Assembly: GCF_002915575.1 (NCBI RefSeq)
Contig: NZ_PQGD01000014.1
Coordinates: 1-64,000 of the forward strand
From: Superficieibacter electus
GTDB taxonomy: Bacteria > Pseudomonadota > Gammaproteobacteria > Enterobacterales > Enterobacteriaceae
Length of the DNA stretch: 64,000 nucleotides
Reading direction: 5' to 3'
The notes beneath the pieces are model-generated. The model ran no database searches and was not told where the DNA came from. It saw nothing but the letters and a program-made list of their open reading frames with translations. The translations under genes and the position numbers were made by a program. The stretch's first letter is position 1; every line of letters starts with the position of its first letter. Of the stretch, positions 1 to 12,993 are shown piece by piece.

Positions 1-65
1 CCGGGTGTGTAAGCGCAGCGATGCGTTGAGCTAACCGGTACTAATGAACCGTGAGGCTTAACCTT
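1..65 (+). rRNA. rrl: 23S ribosomal RNA, 3' end only
   Basis: The window opens inside the 3' end of 23S rRNA. The bases match the enterobacterial end that finishes in GTGAGGCTTAACCTT. The gene order that follows (5S, yjaA, yjaB, metA) identifies the operon as the equivalent of E. coli rrnE. The 5' part lies outside the window. Confidence 0.95.
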
Positions 66-161
66 ACAACGCCGAAGGTGTTTTGGCGGATTTGAGAGAA
101 AGATTTTCAGCTTTGATACAGATTATATCGACAGGTCAGAGGACGTGTTGATAACAGAATT

Positions 162-281
162 TGCCTGGCGGCACTAGCGCGGTGGTCCCACCTGACCCCA
201 TGCCGAACTCAGAAGTGAAACGCCGTAGCGCCGATGGTAGTGTGGGGTCTCCCCATGCGAGAGTAGGGAACTGCCAGGCAT
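162..281 (+). rRNA. rrf: 5S ribosomal RNA
   Basis: A complete 120-base 5S rRNA. The ends TGCCTGGCGG and CTGCCAGGCAT pair to form helix I, and the internal GGTCCCACCTGACCCC and GCCGATGGTAG segments are the conserved 5S loops. It follows 23S after a spacer of about 96 bases and is the last gene of the rRNA operon. No tRNA gene follows it. Confidence 0.98.
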
Positions 282-291
282 CAAATAAGTG

Positions 292-320
292 AAAAGCCCA
301 TCCGTCAGGATGGGCTTTTT
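292..320 (+). terminator. rRNA operon terminator
   Basis: A perfect hairpin with stem AAAAGCCCATCC, loop GTCA and the matching arm ending in a T run. It lies 10 bases after 5S rRNA and resembles the T1-type intrinsic terminators of enterobacterial rrn operons. Confidence 0.93.
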
Positions 321-356
321 GCATTTTTATGTTTTAATGATGAAAAAGGAGTTTTC

Positions 357-734
357 ATGCCCATTCTCTATATTCAGATCCGTAAAAATCACATCATCCT
401 GCGCGATGTTGAACACAAAAAGGAAGTATCAGGGCAGGCACGTTTTAGTAATACACGCCTTTTAATCGCTGAGTTTTTCCAGGCGGAGAAGGTCCTTTTC
501 GATCTCATTCAACAGATTTACCCGCCAACATGGTTGAATCGCTTACTAAGAACCCGGCGTTTTGACATCGTGGTCAGCGCCCTGGAAATGAATGAAGGTG
601 GCTTATCTCAGGTCGAGGAACGTATCCTCCAGGAAGTGGTTGCGGGAGCGACGGCAATGAAATATCGCCAGCTAAAAATACATGCGCAAACTCATCCGCT
701 GAGTGACAGTGCTGTACTGGCGATGCTTGAGTAA
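357..734 (+). CDS. yjaA: YjaA family stress-response protein
   Basis: A small soluble protein of 125 residues, close to E. coli YjaA (127). The middle of the protein (IVVSALEMNEGG, then a SQVEERIL segment) is nearly identical to it. No catalytic motif or membrane segment is visible. In E. coli, yjaA is reported as induced by peroxide and acid stress; its molecular function is not known. The start has a GGAG ribosome site 7 bases upstream. It lies between the rRNA terminator and convergent yjaB, as in E. coli. Confidence 0.9.
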   Translation: MPILYIQIRKNHIILRDVEHKKEVSGQARFSNTRLLIAEFFQAEKVLFDLIQQIYPPTWLNRLLRTRRFDIVVSALEMNEGGLSQVEERILQEVVAGATAMKYRQLKIHAQTHPLSDSAVLAMLE

Positions 735-752
735 AGACACAAACGTGTCAGC

Positions 753-1193
753 CTAGCTGCCATATTGCAGATGCAGTAAGGGATAGGGCCGCCCCAGATC
801 GTCCACTGGCGAGCGTCCCGTCACGCTAAATCCCAACTTTTGATAAAATCCCACGGCCTGATGATTCTGTTCATTTACGTTAGTCGTCAGCTCAGGAGCA
901 AGCGTTAACGCGTGCCCGACCAGTAATCGCCCTACGCCTTCACCCCGGAAATCAGGATCAACAAACAGCGCATCCATATGCTGAGCCGTAAGTAACATAA
1001 ACGCGACCGGCTTATCTTGCTCCGTGACCGCTACCCACAGCGGCGCTTCAGGAAGAAAAGCCCGCACCAGTTCTTCCAGCTCCGTCCGGTAGGCGGGCGA
1101 GAGAAAATCGTGTGTGGCATCGACTGAACGACACCAGATATCGGCCAGTACATCCACTTCATCATGCCTCGATCGGCGGATTTTAATAACCAT
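753..1193 (-). CDS. yjaB: GNAT family N-acetyltransferase YjaB
   Basis: A protein of 146 residues with the GNAT fold. The acetyl-CoA pyrophosphate loop reads RGEGVGRLL (about residues 82-90), preceded by the strand MDALFVDPDF and followed by NEQNHQAVGFYQKLGF, with the tyrosine typical of the family. It should move an acetyl group from acetyl-CoA to an amine; YjaB of E. coli is described as a predicted acetyltransferase of unknown physiological substrate. It is convergent with yjaA and divergent from metA. Confidence 0.92.
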   Translation of the reverse strand: MVIKIRRSRHDEVDVLADIWCRSVDATHDFLSPAYRTELEELVRAFLPEAPLWVAVTEQDKPVAFMLLTAQHMDALFVDPDFRGEGVGRLLVGHALTLAPELTTNVNEQNHQAVGFYQKLGFSVTGRSPVDDLGRPYPLLHLQYGS

Positions 1194-1298
1194 CTTCTCT
1201 CCTTTTAACCATGCTTATATTCTAACGTAATTCCTGCCTTGAAACTTTCTCACCTTCCGCCTGCATGCTCGACATTATGGATATTCCTGGGTATTGTC

Positions 1299-1330
1299 AG
1301 CTATCTGGATGTCTAAACGTTTAAACGTAT
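1299..1330 (+). promoter_or_regulatory. MetJ operator, four tandem met boxes
   Basis: Four adjacent 8-base units, AGCTATCT, GGATGTCT, AAACGTTT and AAACGTAT, each match the met-box consensus AGACGTCT at 5 or 6 of 8 positions. They lie 18 bases before metA. MetJ with S-adenosylmethionine binds such tandem boxes cooperatively, so metA should be repressed when methionine is plentiful. Confidence 0.85.
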
Positions 1331-1348
1331 GCAGTGAGGATATAAGTT

Positions 1349-2278
1349 ATGCCGATTCGGGTGCAGGATGAGCTACCAGCCGTTAATTTCTTGCGTGAAG
1401 AAAACGTCTTTGTGATGACGGCATCGCGCGCAACAGGTCAGGAAATTCGTCCGCTAAAGGTACTCATTCTCAATTTGATGCCGAAAAAAATCGAAACGGA
1501 AAACCAGTTTCTGCGCCTGCTGTCAAACTCGCCGCTGCAGGTTGATATCAGGCTGCTACGAATCGATGCACGTGAATCACGCAACACACCGGCAGAGCAC
1601 CTGAACAACTTCTACTGCAATTTCGACGAGATTTGTCACGAAAACTTTGACGGGCTGATCGTCACTGGTGCGCCTTTAGGACTGGTAGAGTTCAACGATG
1701 TGGCTTACTGGCCGCAGATCAAGCAGGTACTGGAATGGGCGAAAGATCACGTCACCTCAACGCTTTTTGTCTGTTGGGCAGTACAGGCTGCACTGAATAT
1801 TCTCTACGGTATCCCGAAGCAAACCCGCAACGACAAGCTCTCCGGCGTCTACGAACATCATATATTACACCCGCACGCATTATTAACCCGTGGTTTTGAC
1901 GATTCATTCCTCGCACCGCATTCACGTTTTGCGGATTTTCCCACGGCACTGATCCGTGATTACACCGATCTGGAGATCTTCGCTGAAACCGAGGGCGGAG
2001 ATGCCTATCTGTTTGCCAGCAAAGACAAACGTATCGCCTTTGTCACCGGCCATCCGGAGTACGATGCCAACACGCTGGCCGGCGAATACTTTCGTGACGT
2101 TGAAGCGGGCCTCAGCCCGGATGTTCCGTACAACTACTTCCCGAAAAACGATCCGCAGAACACCCCACGCGCCACCTGGCGCAGCCATGGCAATCTGTTA
2201 TTCACAAACTGGCTCAACTATTACGTCTACCAGATCACCCCATACGATTTGCGGCATATGAATCCTACGCTGGATTAA
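1349..2278 (+). CDS. metA: homoserine O-succinyltransferase
   Basis: Transfers succinyl from succinyl-CoA to homoserine, the first committed step of methionine synthesis. The length, 309 residues, equals E. coli MetA. The catalytic nucleophile Cys142 lies in [11 protein letters not shown], and His235 and Glu237 lie in VTGHPEYDA, completing the expected triad. The ATG start follows a GAGGA ribosome site. The gene stands alone between the MetJ operator and an intrinsic terminator. MetA is known to be unstable at high temperature in E. coli; nothing here suggests a change. Confidence 0.98.
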   Translation: MPIRVQDELPAVNFLREENVFVMTASRATGQEIRPLKVLILNLMPKKIETENQFLRLLSNSPLQVDIRLLRIDARESRNTPAEHLNNFYCNFDEICHENFDGLIVTGAPLGLVEFNDVAYWPQIKQVLEWAKDHVTSTLFVCWAVQAALNILYGIPKQTRNDKLSGVYEHHILHPHALLTRGFDDSFLAPHSRFADFPTALIRDYTDLEIFAETEGGDAYLFASKDKRIAFVTGHPEYDANTLAGEYFRDVEAGLSPDVPYNYFPKNDPQNTPRATWRSHGNLLFTNWLNYYVYQITPYDLRHMNPTLD

Positions 2279-2321
2279 TCTTCTGCTGTTCAGATCCTAA
2301 AGCGTTTCAGCACGCTATCTC

Positions 2322-2344
2322 AGGCACCTGCGGGTGCCTTTTTT
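2322..2344 (+). terminator. metA terminator
   Basis: Hairpin AGGCACC / GGTGCCT with loop TGCG followed by a run of T, 44 bases after the metA stop codon. Confidence 0.9.
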
Positions 2345-2423
2345 GTTTCCGAAAACTGCTTCTCTCCTTGTAAAAATTTATCTCTATTGTTATCAATATG
2401 TTGTATTTAATTTATATTTAAAA

Positions 2424-2438
2424 TGGAAATAGTTTTTG
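2424..2438 (+). promoter_or_regulatory. IclR operator before aceB
   Basis: TGGAAATAGTTTTTG matches the left half of the IclR consensus TGGAAATNATTTCCA and part of the right half, in AT-rich DNA about 110 bases before aceB. The same element occurs at this place in E. coli. IclR here should repress aceBAK when acetate or fatty acids are absent. Confidence 0.6.
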
Positions 2439-2544
2439 ATTTTGAAATTTATTTAAGTAGTCTTGATTGTGCTGAACGAAAAAAACACAACGATCTTTCG
2501 TTTGCACTGAAGACGATCATGGATCAACGACGAGGAGCAGCGCA

Positions 2545-4146
2545 ATGACACAACAGGCAGCAATAGCAGATGAACTGACGTTTAATCAGCCTTATGGCGA
2601 GCAGGAGAGGCAAATTCTGACGCCGGAAGCCACTGAGTTTCTCAGCGAACTGGTGACCCGGTTTACGCCGAAGCGTAATCAACTTCTTGCCGCTCGCGTG
2701 CAGCAGCAACAAGATATTGATAACGGCACACTGCCTGGTTTTATTTCGGAAACCGCTTCCATTAGAAATGGTGACTGGACGATTCGTGGCGTCCCGGATG
2801 ATTTGCAGGATCGCCGTGTCGAAATCACCGGCCCGGTTGAACGCAAAATGGTGATTAACGCCCTGAACGCCAATGTAAAAGTGTTTATGGCCGATTTTGA
2901 AGATTCTCTGGCTCCCGACTGGCATAAAGTGATCGACGGGCAAATCAACTTGCGTGACGCGGTCAACGGGACTATCAGCTATACCAGCGATGCCGGAAAA
3001 ATTTATCAGCTCAACCCTGACCCCGCCGTTCTGGTGTGCCGCGTACGCGGTCTGCATTTGCCGGAAAAACACGTGACCTGGCGCGCAGAAGCCATCCCCG
3101 GCAGTCTGTTCGACTTTGCGCTGTATTTCTTCCATAACCACAAAGCGTTACTGGCGAAAGGCAGCGGCCCGTACTTCTACCTGCCGAAAACCCAGGCATG
3201 GCAGGAAGCGGCCTGGTGGAGCGAAGTTTTCAGCTATACGGAAGACCGTTTTGACCTGCCGCGCGGTACCATTAAAGCAACGTTGCTGATTGAAACGCTG
3301 CCTGCCGTCTTCCAGATGGATGAAATCCTGCACGCCCTGCGCGATCATATCGTTGGCCTGAACTGCGGCCGCTGGGATTATATTTTCAGCTATATCAAAA
3401 CGTTGAAAAATTACCCGGACCGTGTGCTGCCTGACCGCCAGGTCGTCACCATGGACAAACCATTCCTCAGCGCCTATTCGCGCCTGCTGATTAAAACCTG
3501 CCACAAGCGCGGTGCCTTTGCGATGGGCGGCATGGCGGCGTTTATTCCCAGTAAAGACGCTGCGCGTAATGCGCAGGTACTTAACAAAGTAAAAGCGGAC
3601 AAAGCGCTGGAAGCAAACAACGGTCATGACGGTACCTGGGTCGCTCACCCCGGTCTGGCAGATACGGCCATGGCGATTTTCAACGAGGTTCTGGGCGAAA
3701 ATAAAAATCAGCTGTCGGTAACCCGTAATGACGATGCACCCGTTAGCGCCGAACAGCTACTGGCTCCCTGTGAAGGTGAACGCACTGAAGAAGGCATGCG
3801 TGCCAACATTCGTGTCGCGGTGCAGTACATTGAAGCGTGGATCTCCGGCAACGGCTGTGTACCTATTTACGGCCTGATGGAAGATGCTGCGACAGCAGAG
3901 ATTTCCCGCACCTCCATCTGGCAGTGGATACACCACCAGAAAACGCTGAGCAACGGCAAACCCGTCACCAAATCTCTGTTCCGGCAAATGCTGGCTGAAG
4001 AGATGCAGGTGATCCAGGAAGAACTCGGCGAGCATCGTTTCAGCAGCGGCCGCTTTACCGACGCCGCGCGCCTGATGGAACAAATCACCACCTCAGATGA
4101 CTTAATCGACTTCCTGACGTTGCCAGGCTATCGCCTCCTGGCTTAA
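2545..4146 (+). CDS. aceB: malate synthase A
   Basis: Condenses glyoxylate with acetyl-CoA to give malate, the second glyoxylate bypass enzyme. The length (533 residues) equals E. coli AceB. Arg166 of the active site lies in [10 protein letters not shown], the family signature NCGRWDY is present, and [10 protein letters not shown] contains the catalytic aspartate near residue 447. It is the first gene of aceBAK, with a GAGGAGC ribosome site. It lies 28 bases before aceA. Expression should be set by IclR and carbon source. Confidence 0.98.
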   Translation: MTQQAAIADELTFNQPYGEQERQILTPEATEFLSELVTRFTPKRNQLLAARVQQQQDIDNGTLPGFISETASIRNGDWTIRGVPDDLQDRRVEITGPVERKMVINALNANVKVFMADFEDSLAPDWHKVIDGQINLRDAVNGTISYTSDAGKIYQLNPDPAVLVCRVRGLHLPEKHVTWRAEAIPGSLFDFALYFFHNHKALLAKGSGPYFYLPKTQAWQEAAWWSEVFSYTEDRFDLPRGTIKATLLIETLPAVFQMDEILHALRDHIVGLNCGRWDYIFSYIKTLKNYPDRVLPDRQVVTMDKPFLSAYSRLLIKTCHKRGAFAMGGMAAFIPSKDAARNAQVLNKVKADKALEANNGHDGTWVAHPGLADTAMAIFNEVLGENKNQLSVTRNDDAPVSAEQLLAPCEGERTEEGMRANIRVAVQYIEAWISGNGCVPIYGLMEDAATAEISRTSIWQWIHHQKTLSNGKPVTKSLFRQMLAEEMQVIQEELGEHRFSSGRFTDAARLMEQITTSDDLIDFLTLPGYRLLA

Positions 4147-4174
4147 TTCACCCTATAAAATGGAGCATCTGCAT

Positions 4175-7264
<3,090 letters not shown>

Positions 7265-7265
<1 letters not shown>

Positions 7266-7288
7266 GCGGCGCTTTTGCGAGCCGCTTT
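7265..7288 (+). terminator. possible aceBAK terminator
   Basis: AGCGGC and GCCGCT form a stem directly overlapping the aceK stop, with a further GC/GC step and a TTTT loop. The tract after the stem has only three T, so termination may be partial. Confidence 0.4.
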
Positions 7289-7360
7289 CCAGCAATGACA
7301 CGCGTGACTTGCCGAACAAAATAAGCCGCTATATTTTGACGCAGATGGTAAAAAGCCCTA

Positions 7361-7395
7361 CTCTGTTGATACGGCTATTAGCCGTATCAACAGAG
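7361..7395 (+). promoter_or_regulatory. perfect 35-bp palindrome, likely TA operator
   Basis: CTCTGTTGATACGGCTA, one T, then its exact reverse complement: a 17-bp perfect inverted repeat ending 15 bases before the antitoxin start. A possible promoter (TTGACG at 7336, TACTCT at 7359, spacing 17) overlaps it. Ribbon-helix-helix antitoxins bind palindromes over their own promoter, so this is the likely site of autorepression by the antitoxin-toxin complex. Confidence 0.75.
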
Positions 7396-7410
7396 AACAG
7401 AGAGGCAGTT

Positions 7411-7725
7411 ATGACTAAAGCCACTACCCTAGCAGGCGACGTCAGGGGAATGAAAAGCGCCCGGGTCGAATTAAAAACCAATCCTGAGTTGAAAGCATTA
7501 CTACGAGAAGCCGCCGCCGCCGCAGGGCTTGATTTGAGCGCGTTTATCCTCAATGCAGCGCTGGAGCGCGCAGAGAATGTGCTGGACAATCAGCGTCGCC
7601 GCCAGCTCTCGGCTCAGAGCTGGCAGCAATTGAATCAGCTTCTGGCTGAGCCTGCCGCGCCGACCCTTGCCTTACAGGAATTGATGCAAAGGAAGAACAA
7701 TGGAAGTAATGCAAACGGAAAATAA
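7411..7725 (+). CDS. TacA-like antitoxin (DUF1778, ribbon-helix-helix)
   Basis: An antitoxin of 104 residues. The N-terminal part (GMKSARVELKTNPELKALL, then AAAAAGLDLSAFILNAAL) fits the DUF1778 ribbon-helix-helix DNA-binding fold. The C-terminal part is Gln-rich and helical and would wrap around the toxin. It follows GAGGCAG as ribosome site and overlaps the toxin gene by 26 bases. It should neutralise the toxin below and repress the pair through the palindrome just upstream. E. coli K-12 has arpA at this place instead. Confidence 0.9.
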   Translation: MTKATTLAGDVRGMKSARVELKTNPELKALLREAAAAAGLDLSAFILNAALERAENVLDNQRRRQLSAQSWQQLNQLLAEPAAPTLALQELMQRKNNGSNANGK

Positions 7726-8233
7726 AGTGATAGTTTGCCCTTACCAGTGGGACATTACTTATCCAGGAAACAAGCATTTCGATTGCGGAAATGCTGTTAT
7801 CAATTCATTCGTACGTAATTCACTGAAAAAAAACGTTAAGGATGGCAATTGCGCCGCCAAAGTACTGGTTGATAGCTGTTCAGGGGAATTGGTGGGTGTC
7901 TGCACGTTTACCGGGTATTCTCTAAGCCGTGAACGACTGCCCAATGTTATTGCAGGCTCCATGCCCAGCGATATTAGCGTTGTACGGCTGGTTATGCTCG
8001 GTATATCAAGACGTCAACAAAAGCAGGGTTATGGCCTGGACTTACTCTGTGAATTCTTTGCTCATGTCAAAACGATTCATCAGGTCCTTCCGGTAAAAGG
8101 GATTTACCTGGATGCAGACCCGGCGGCGATTAATTTTTATGCTCGTTTAGGCTTTGTTCAGTTGAATGAGCCGCCGAATACATTTGCTGCTGTACCCATG
8201 TTTCTGGCTATTCAGCATATTCTTGCTGCGTAA
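7700..8233 (+). CDS. TacT-like GNAT toxin
   Basis: A GNAT toxin of 177 residues. The acetyl-CoA loop reads RRQQKQGYGLDLL, the strand before it VVRLVMLGIS, and near the end FYARLGFVQL holds the conserved Tyr. In Salmonella, TacT toxins acetylate the amino acid on charged tRNA and stop translation; the same action is inferred here. The ATG at 7700 has an AAAGGAAG ribosome site inside the antitoxin gene, so the two are translationally coupled. An ATG at 7709 is possible but lies too close to the site. Confidence 0.9.
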   Translation: MEVMQTENKVIVCPYQWDITYPGNKHFDCGNAVINSFVRNSLKKNVKDGNCAAKVLVDSCSGELVGVCTFTGYSLSRERLPNVIAGSMPSDISVVRLVMLGISRRQQKQGYGLDLLCEFFAHVKTIHQVLPVKGIYLDADPAAINFYARLGFVQLNEPPNTFAAVPMFLAIQHILAA

Positions 8234-8264
8234 ACGTTGATGGCTTCTCGTCTGTCTGCCAGAA

Positions 8265-9092
8265 TCACCGCACTCCCCCATACGCCAGCGTCACTTCTTT
8301 CGCCGCCTTAATCACCATTGCGCCAAATTCGGTCACCCGGTCGTCGGTGATCCGCGATATCGGTCCCGAAATAGAAATCGCGGCAAACGGCTCGCGGTGT
8401 TCATCGTATATGCATGATGCCACGCAGCGCAGGCCGAGCGCGTGTTCCTCATCATCAAACGAATAGCCGCGTTTACGCGTCTGGGCGAGATCGTCTTTCA
8501 GATGCAGCGGCGATACCAGCGTAGCATGCGTATAGGCATGCAAACCCTGACGATGCAGCAAGCCGGTCACCTGCTCCTCGCTTAACTGCGAAAGAAACGC
8601 TTTCCCCGCGCCAGAGGCGTGCATCGGCAGTTTGCCACCGATAGGCGCTGACATACGCATTAACTGCGTACACTGCACCTGATCGATAATAATCGCCTGA
8701 TGATCGCTTTGGTCGAGCACCGCCAGATTCACCGTCTCGCCGGACTCTTCCATTAGCGCACGCAGGATCGGATGGACAATCGCCAGCAGATTACGGCTCT
8801 GCAAAAAGCTGCTGCCAACCATAAACGCATGCGCGCCCACCGACCAGTGTCCCAGCTCGCCCACCTGACGGACAAAGCCAAGCTGCTGCATAGTGGTTAA
8901 AAGACGATGCGTTGTGGAGTTCGGTAAGCCTGCCTGCTGTGCCAGCTCGGTCAGCGCGACGCTACCATTAGATTCAGCAATCCACTCCAGCAGCTTTAAA
9001 CCACGTGTCAGGGACTGAACCTGACCGGTTACCTGCTGGGCAGCGGCGGGGGCAGGTTTTCTGCCGCGTTTCGCGGGAACGGGGGCGACCAT
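8265..9092 (-). CDS. iclR: acetate operon repressor IclR
   Basis: Represses aceBAK. The 275-residue protein (E. coli 274) has an N-terminal winged helix-turn-helix (VALTELAQQAGLPNSTTHRLL, about residues 45-66) and a C-terminal effector domain with MSAPIGGKLPMHASGAGKAFL, where glyoxylate and pyruvate bind in E. coli IclR. The start has an AAGGAG site. It is convergent with the toxin gene and divergent from metH, and has its own operator upstream, so it is probably autoregulated. Confidence 0.97.
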   Translation of the reverse strand: MVAPVPAKRGRKPAPAAAQQVTGQVQSLTRGLKLLEWIAESNGSVALTELAQQAGLPNSTTHRLLTTMQQLGFVRQVGELGHWSVGAHAFMVGSSFLQSRNLLAIVHPILRALMEESGETVNLAVLDQSDHQAIIIDQVQCTQLMRMSAPIGGKLPMHASGAGKAFLSQLSEEQVTGLLHRQGLHAYTHATLVSPLHLKDDLAQTRKRGYSFDDEEHALGLRCVASCIYDEHREPFAAISISGPISRITDDRVTEFGAMVIKAAKEVTLAYGGVR

Positions 9093-9114
9093 AAGCGACT
9101 CCTTTTCTGTATCG

Positions 9115-9129
9115 TGGAAATCATTTTCG
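9115..9129 (+). promoter_or_regulatory. IclR operator at iclR
   Basis: TGGAAATCATTTTCG matches 13 of 15 positions of TGGAAATNATTTCCA, beginning 23 bases upstream of the iclR start. It fits autorepression of iclR and is a better match than the aceB site. Confidence 0.75.
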
Positions 9130-9180
9130 TTTTATTCAAGTATAATGCAACAACTACTATGCTCATCGGATGAGTGTGAA

Positions 9181-9193
9181 TGAACTTGTCTCA
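9181..9193 (+). promoter_or_regulatory. possible MetR site before metH
   Basis: TGAACTTGTCTCA resembles the MetR consensus TGAA-N5-TTCA with one mismatch, about 80 bases upstream of metH. MetR with homocysteine activates metH in E. coli. The assignment rests on the motif and position only. Confidence 0.4.
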
Positions 9194-9272
9194 TGTTAGG
9201 GGCTGCTCTCTTTTCCACCTGCACACTTTATGCCAGTATGGCGTGTTACGTTGAGCGTTGTCGGGAGCGAGT

Positions 9273-12200
9273 GTGAGCAGCAAAGTGGAACAACTGCGTG
9301 GGCAGTTAAATAAGCGGATTCTGGTGTTGGACGGGGGCATGGGCACCATGATCCAGGGCTACCGTCTGAATGAAGAGCACTTTCGCGGCGAGCGCTTCGC
9401 CGACTGGCCGTGCGATCTGAAAGGCAATAACGATCTGCTGGTGCTCACTCAGCCAGAGACTATTACGGCTATCCACAACGCTTACTTTGAGGCGGGCGCG
9501 GATATCATCGAAACCAACACTTTCAACTCCACGACCATCGCGATGGCGGATTACCAGATGGAATCGCTGTCGGCGGAAATCAACCTGGCGGCGGCGAAGC
9601 TGGCCCGCGCCTGTGCCGATGAGTGGACCGCGCGCACGCCGGAAAAACCGCGCTACGTCGCGGGCGTGCTTGGCCCGACTAACCGCACGGCGTCCATTTC
9701 GCCGGACGTCAACGATCCGGCGTACCGCAATATCACCTTTGATCAACTGGTGGCGGCGTATCGTGAATCCACCAGAGCGCTGGTGGAAGGCGGCGCGGAT
9801 CTGATATTAATCGAAACCATTTTCGATACGCTCAACGCCAAAGCCGCCATCTATGCGGTGAAAGAAGAATTCGAGGCGCTGGGCATTGAACTGCCGATCA
9901 TGATTTCCGGCACCATCACCGACGCCTCCGGCCGCACGCTCTCCGGCCAGACCACCGAAGCCTTCTATAATGCACTGCGTCATGCCGATGCGCTCACCTT
10001 TGGCCTGAACTGCGCGCTGGGGCCGGACGAACTACGCCAGTACGTGCAGGAGCTGTCGCGCATTGCCGAATGCTACGTCACCGCGCACCCGAACGCCGGG
10101 CTACCCAATGCCTTTGGTGAATACGATCTCGATGCCGACACCATGGCGACGCAGATCCGCGAATGGGCGCAAGCCGGCTTCCTGAATATCGTCGGCGGCT
10201 GCTGCGGCACCACGCCGGAACATATTGCCGCCATGAGCCGTGCAGTAGAAGGGCTGCCACCGCGCCAGTTACCGGACATTCCGGTGGCCTGCCGCCTTTC
10301 CGGTCTTGAACCACTGAACATCGGCGATGACAGCCTGTTCGTCAACGTCGGCGAACGTACTAACGTCACCGGTTCTGCTAAATTCAAACGCCTGATTAAA
10401 GAAGAAAAATACAGCGAGGCGCTGGATGTGGCGCGCCAGCAGGTGGAAAGCGGCGCGCAGATCATCGACATCAATATGGACGAAGGGATGCTCGACGCCG
10501 AAGCGGCGATGGTGCGTTTCCTGAACCTGATCGCCGGTGAGCCGGACATCGCCCGTGTCCCCATTATGATCGACTCCTCCAAATGGGAGGTCATCGAAAA
10601 AGGACTGAAGTGCATTCAGGGCAAAGGCATCGTTAACTCCATCTCAATGAAAGAGGGCGTTCAGCCGTTTATTGCGCATGCGAAAAAGGTGCGCCGCTAC
10701 GGTGCCGCCGTGGTAGTGATGGCATTTGATGAAGTCGGCCAGGCCGATACCCGCGCGCGCAAAATCGAGATTTGCCACCGGGCGTACAATATTCTCACCG
10801 CAGAGGTGGGCTTCCCGCCGGAAGACATCATTTTCGACCCGAATATTTTTGCCGTGGCGACCGGCATTGAAGAGCATAACAACTATGCGCAGGATTTTAT
10901 CGGGGCCTGCGAAGATATCAAACGTGAGCTGCCGCACGCGCTGATCTCCGGCGGCGTCTCTAACGTCTCGTTCTCGTTCCGCGGCAACGACCCGGTGCGT
11001 GAAGCCATACACGCGGTTTTCCTCTATTACGCCATTCGCAACGGTATGGACATGGGCATCGTTAACGCCGGACAACTGGCGATTTACGACGATCTGCCCG
11101 CTGAACTGCGCGATGCGGTCGAGGACGTGATCCTCAATCGTCGCGACGACGGTACCGAGCGTCTGCTGGATCTGGCCGAGAAATACCGCGGCAGCAAAAC
11201 CGATGACGCTGCTAACGCGCAGCAGGCGGAATGGCGTAGCTGGGACGTAAAAAAACGCCTTGAATATTCGCTGGTCAAAGGCATCACCGAATTTATTGAG
11301 CAGGACACCGAAGAAGCGCGCCAGCAGGCCACGCGTCCGATTGAAGTGATCGAAGGTCCGTTGATGGACGGCATGAACGTGGTTGGCGATCTGTTCGGCG
11401 AGGGCAAAATGTTCCTGCCGCAGGTGGTAAAGTCCGCCCGCGTGATGAAGCAGGCGGTGGCGTACCTCGAACCCTATATCGAAGCCAGCAAAGAAAAAGG
11501 CTCCAGCAACGGTAAGATGGTCATTGCCACCGTGAAGGGCGATGTGCACGACATCGGCAAAAATATCGTTGGCGTGGTATTGCAGTGTAATAACTACGAA
11601 ATTATCGATCTGGGCGTGATGGTCCCGGCGGATAAGATCCTCAAAACCGCGAAAGAAGTGAATGCTGACCTGATTGGCCTCTCCGGCCTGATTACGCCGT
11701 CGCTGGATGAAATGGTTAACGTGGCGAAGGAGATGGAGCGTCAGGGCTTTACCATTCCGCTGCTGATTGGCGGCGCGACCACCTCGAAAGCACATACGGC
11801 GGTGAAAATCGAGCAGAACTACAGTGGGCCGACAGTGTATGTACAAAATGCCTCGCGTACCGTGGGTGTAGTGTCAGCCTTGCTGTCTGACACCCAGCGC
11901 GATGAATTTGTCGCCCGCACCCGTAAAGAGTACGACACCGTGCGCATCCAGCATGGCCGCAAAAAACCGCGCACGCCGCCGGTGACGCTGGCGGCGGCGC
12001 GGGAAAACGATCTGGCCTTTGACTGGTCCAGCTATACGCCACCTGTCGCGCATCGCCTGGGCGTGCAGGACATCACCGCCAGCATCGACACTCTGCGTAA
12101 CTACATCGACTGGACGCCGTTCTTTATGACCTGGTCGCTGGCGGGCAAATACCCGCGCATTCTTGAAGACGAGGTAGTAGGGGAAGAGGCGCAGCGTCTG

Positions 12201-12956
12201 TTTAACGATGCTAACGCCATGCTCGATCAATTAAGCGCAGAAAAATCGCTCAACCCGCGCGGCGTGGTGGGGCTTTTTCCGGCTAACCGTGTCGGCGATG
12301 ATATCGAAATCTACCGCGATGAAACCCGCACCCATGTGCTGACGGTCAGCCGTCATTTGCGCCAGCAGACGGAAAAAGTCGGCTTCGCGAACTACTGTCT
12401 GGCCGACTTTGTGGCACCGAAGCTGAGCGGCAAAGCGGACTATATCGGCGCGTTCGCCGTCACCGGCGGGCTGGAAGAAGATGCACTGGCCGATGCTTAC
12501 GATGCGCAGCATGATGACTACAACAAGATCATGGTGAAAGCCATTGCCGACCGACTGGCGGAAGCTTTCGCCGAGTATTTGCACGAGCGGGTGCGTAAAG
12601 TGTACTGGGGCTATGCGGCGCATGAAAACCTGAGTAACGAGGAGTTGATCCGCGAGAACTATCAGGGCATTCGTCCCGCGCCAGGCTATCCTGCCTGCCC
12701 GGAACATACCGAAAAAGGCACCATCTGGCAGTTGCTGGACGTGGAAAAACATACCGGTATGAAGCTGACCGAGTCGTTTGCCATGTGGCCAGGGGCATCG
12801 GTTTCCGGCTGGTATTTCAGTCATCCGGACAGCAAATACTATGCTGTGGCGCAGATCCAACGCGACCAGGTCGAAGATTATGCCCGGCGTAAAGGGATGA
12901 GCGTGGCGGACATTGAACGCTGGTTAGCGCCAAATCTGGGGTATGATGCGGATTAA
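9273..12956 (+). CDS. metH: cobalamin-dependent methionine synthase
   Basis: Methylates homocysteine to methionine with methyltetrahydrofolate through a B12 cofactor. The GTG at 9273 gives 1227 residues, the E. coli length, and has a GGGAG site; upstream TTG at 9258 is not needed. Domain order is complete: homocysteine domain with zinc cysteines in FGLNCALGP and [10 protein letters not shown] (about 245-312), folate domain starting [10 protein letters not shown] (about 360), B12 cap and binding domain with the lower-ligand histidine in DVHDIGKN (about 759), and the C-terminal S-adenosylmethionine activation domain with [12 protein letters not shown]. Confidence 0.98.
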   Translation: MSSKVEQLRGQLNKRILVLDGGMGTMIQGYRLNEEHFRGERFADWPCDLKGNNDLLVLTQPETITAIHNAYFEAGADIIETNTFNSTTIAMADYQMESLSAEINLAAAKLARACADEWTARTPEKPRYVAGVLGPTNRTASISPDVNDPAYRNITFDQLVAAYRESTRALVEGGADLILIETIFDTLNAKAAIYAVKEEFEALGIELPIMISGTITDASGRTLSGQTTEAFYNALRHADALTFGLNCALGPDELRQYVQELSRIAECYVTAHPNAGLPNAFGEYDLDADTMATQIREWAQAGFLNIVGGCCGTTPEHIAAMSRAVEGLPPRQLPDIPVACRLSGLEPLNIGDDSLFVNVGERTNVTGSAKFKRLIKEEKYSEALDVARQQVESGAQIIDINMDEGMLDAEAAMVRFLNLIAGEPDIARVPIMIDSSKWEVIEKGLKCIQGKGIVNSISMKEGVQPFIAHAKKVRRYGAAVVVMAFDEVGQADTRARKIEICHRAYNILTAEVGFPPEDIIFDPNIFAVATGIEEHNNYAQDFIGACEDIKRELPHALISGGVSNVSFSFRGNDPVREAIHAVFLYYAIRNGMDMGIVNAGQLAIYDDLPAELRDAVEDVILNRRDDGTERLLDLAEKYRGSKTDDAANAQQAEWRSWDVKKRLEYSLVKGITEFIEQDTEEARQQATRPIEVIEGPLMDGMNVVGDLFGEGKMFLPQVVKSARVMKQAVAYLEPYIEASKEKGSSNGKMVIATVKGDVHDIGKNIVGVVLQCNNYEIIDLGVMVPADKILKTAKEVNADLIGLSGLITPSLDEMVNVAKEMERQGFTIPLLIGGATTSKAHTAVKIEQNYSGPTVYVQNASRTVGVVSALLSDTQRDEFVARTRKEYDTVRIQHGRKKPRTPPVTLAAARENDLAFDWSSYTPPVAHRLGVQDITASIDTLRNYIDWTPFFMTWSLAGKYPRILEDEVVGEEAQRLFNDANAMLDQLSAEKSLNPRGVVGLFPANRVGDDIEIYRDETRTHVLTVSRHLRQQTEKVGFANYCLADFVAPKLSGKADYIGAFAVTGGLEEDALADAYDAQHDDYNKIMVKAIADRLAEAFAEYLHERVRKVYWGYAAHENLSNEELIRENYQGIRPAPGYPACPEHTEKGTIWQLLDVEKHTGMKLTESFAMWPGASVSGWYFSHPDSKYYAVAQIQRDQVEDYARRKGMSVADIERWLAPNLGYDAD

Positions 12957-12993
12957 TGACTAACGGATTAATGATACGGAAAGGAAGCACACT

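Noticed and set aside
736-749. GACAC/GTGTC hairpin between yjaA and yjaB
   Set aside because: Only five base pairs and no T run; too weak to call a terminator.
10644-11846. 400-codon open frame antisense to metH
   Set aside because: It is the shadow of the GC-rich metH reading frame. It has no ribosome site and reads as His/Arg-rich nonsense.
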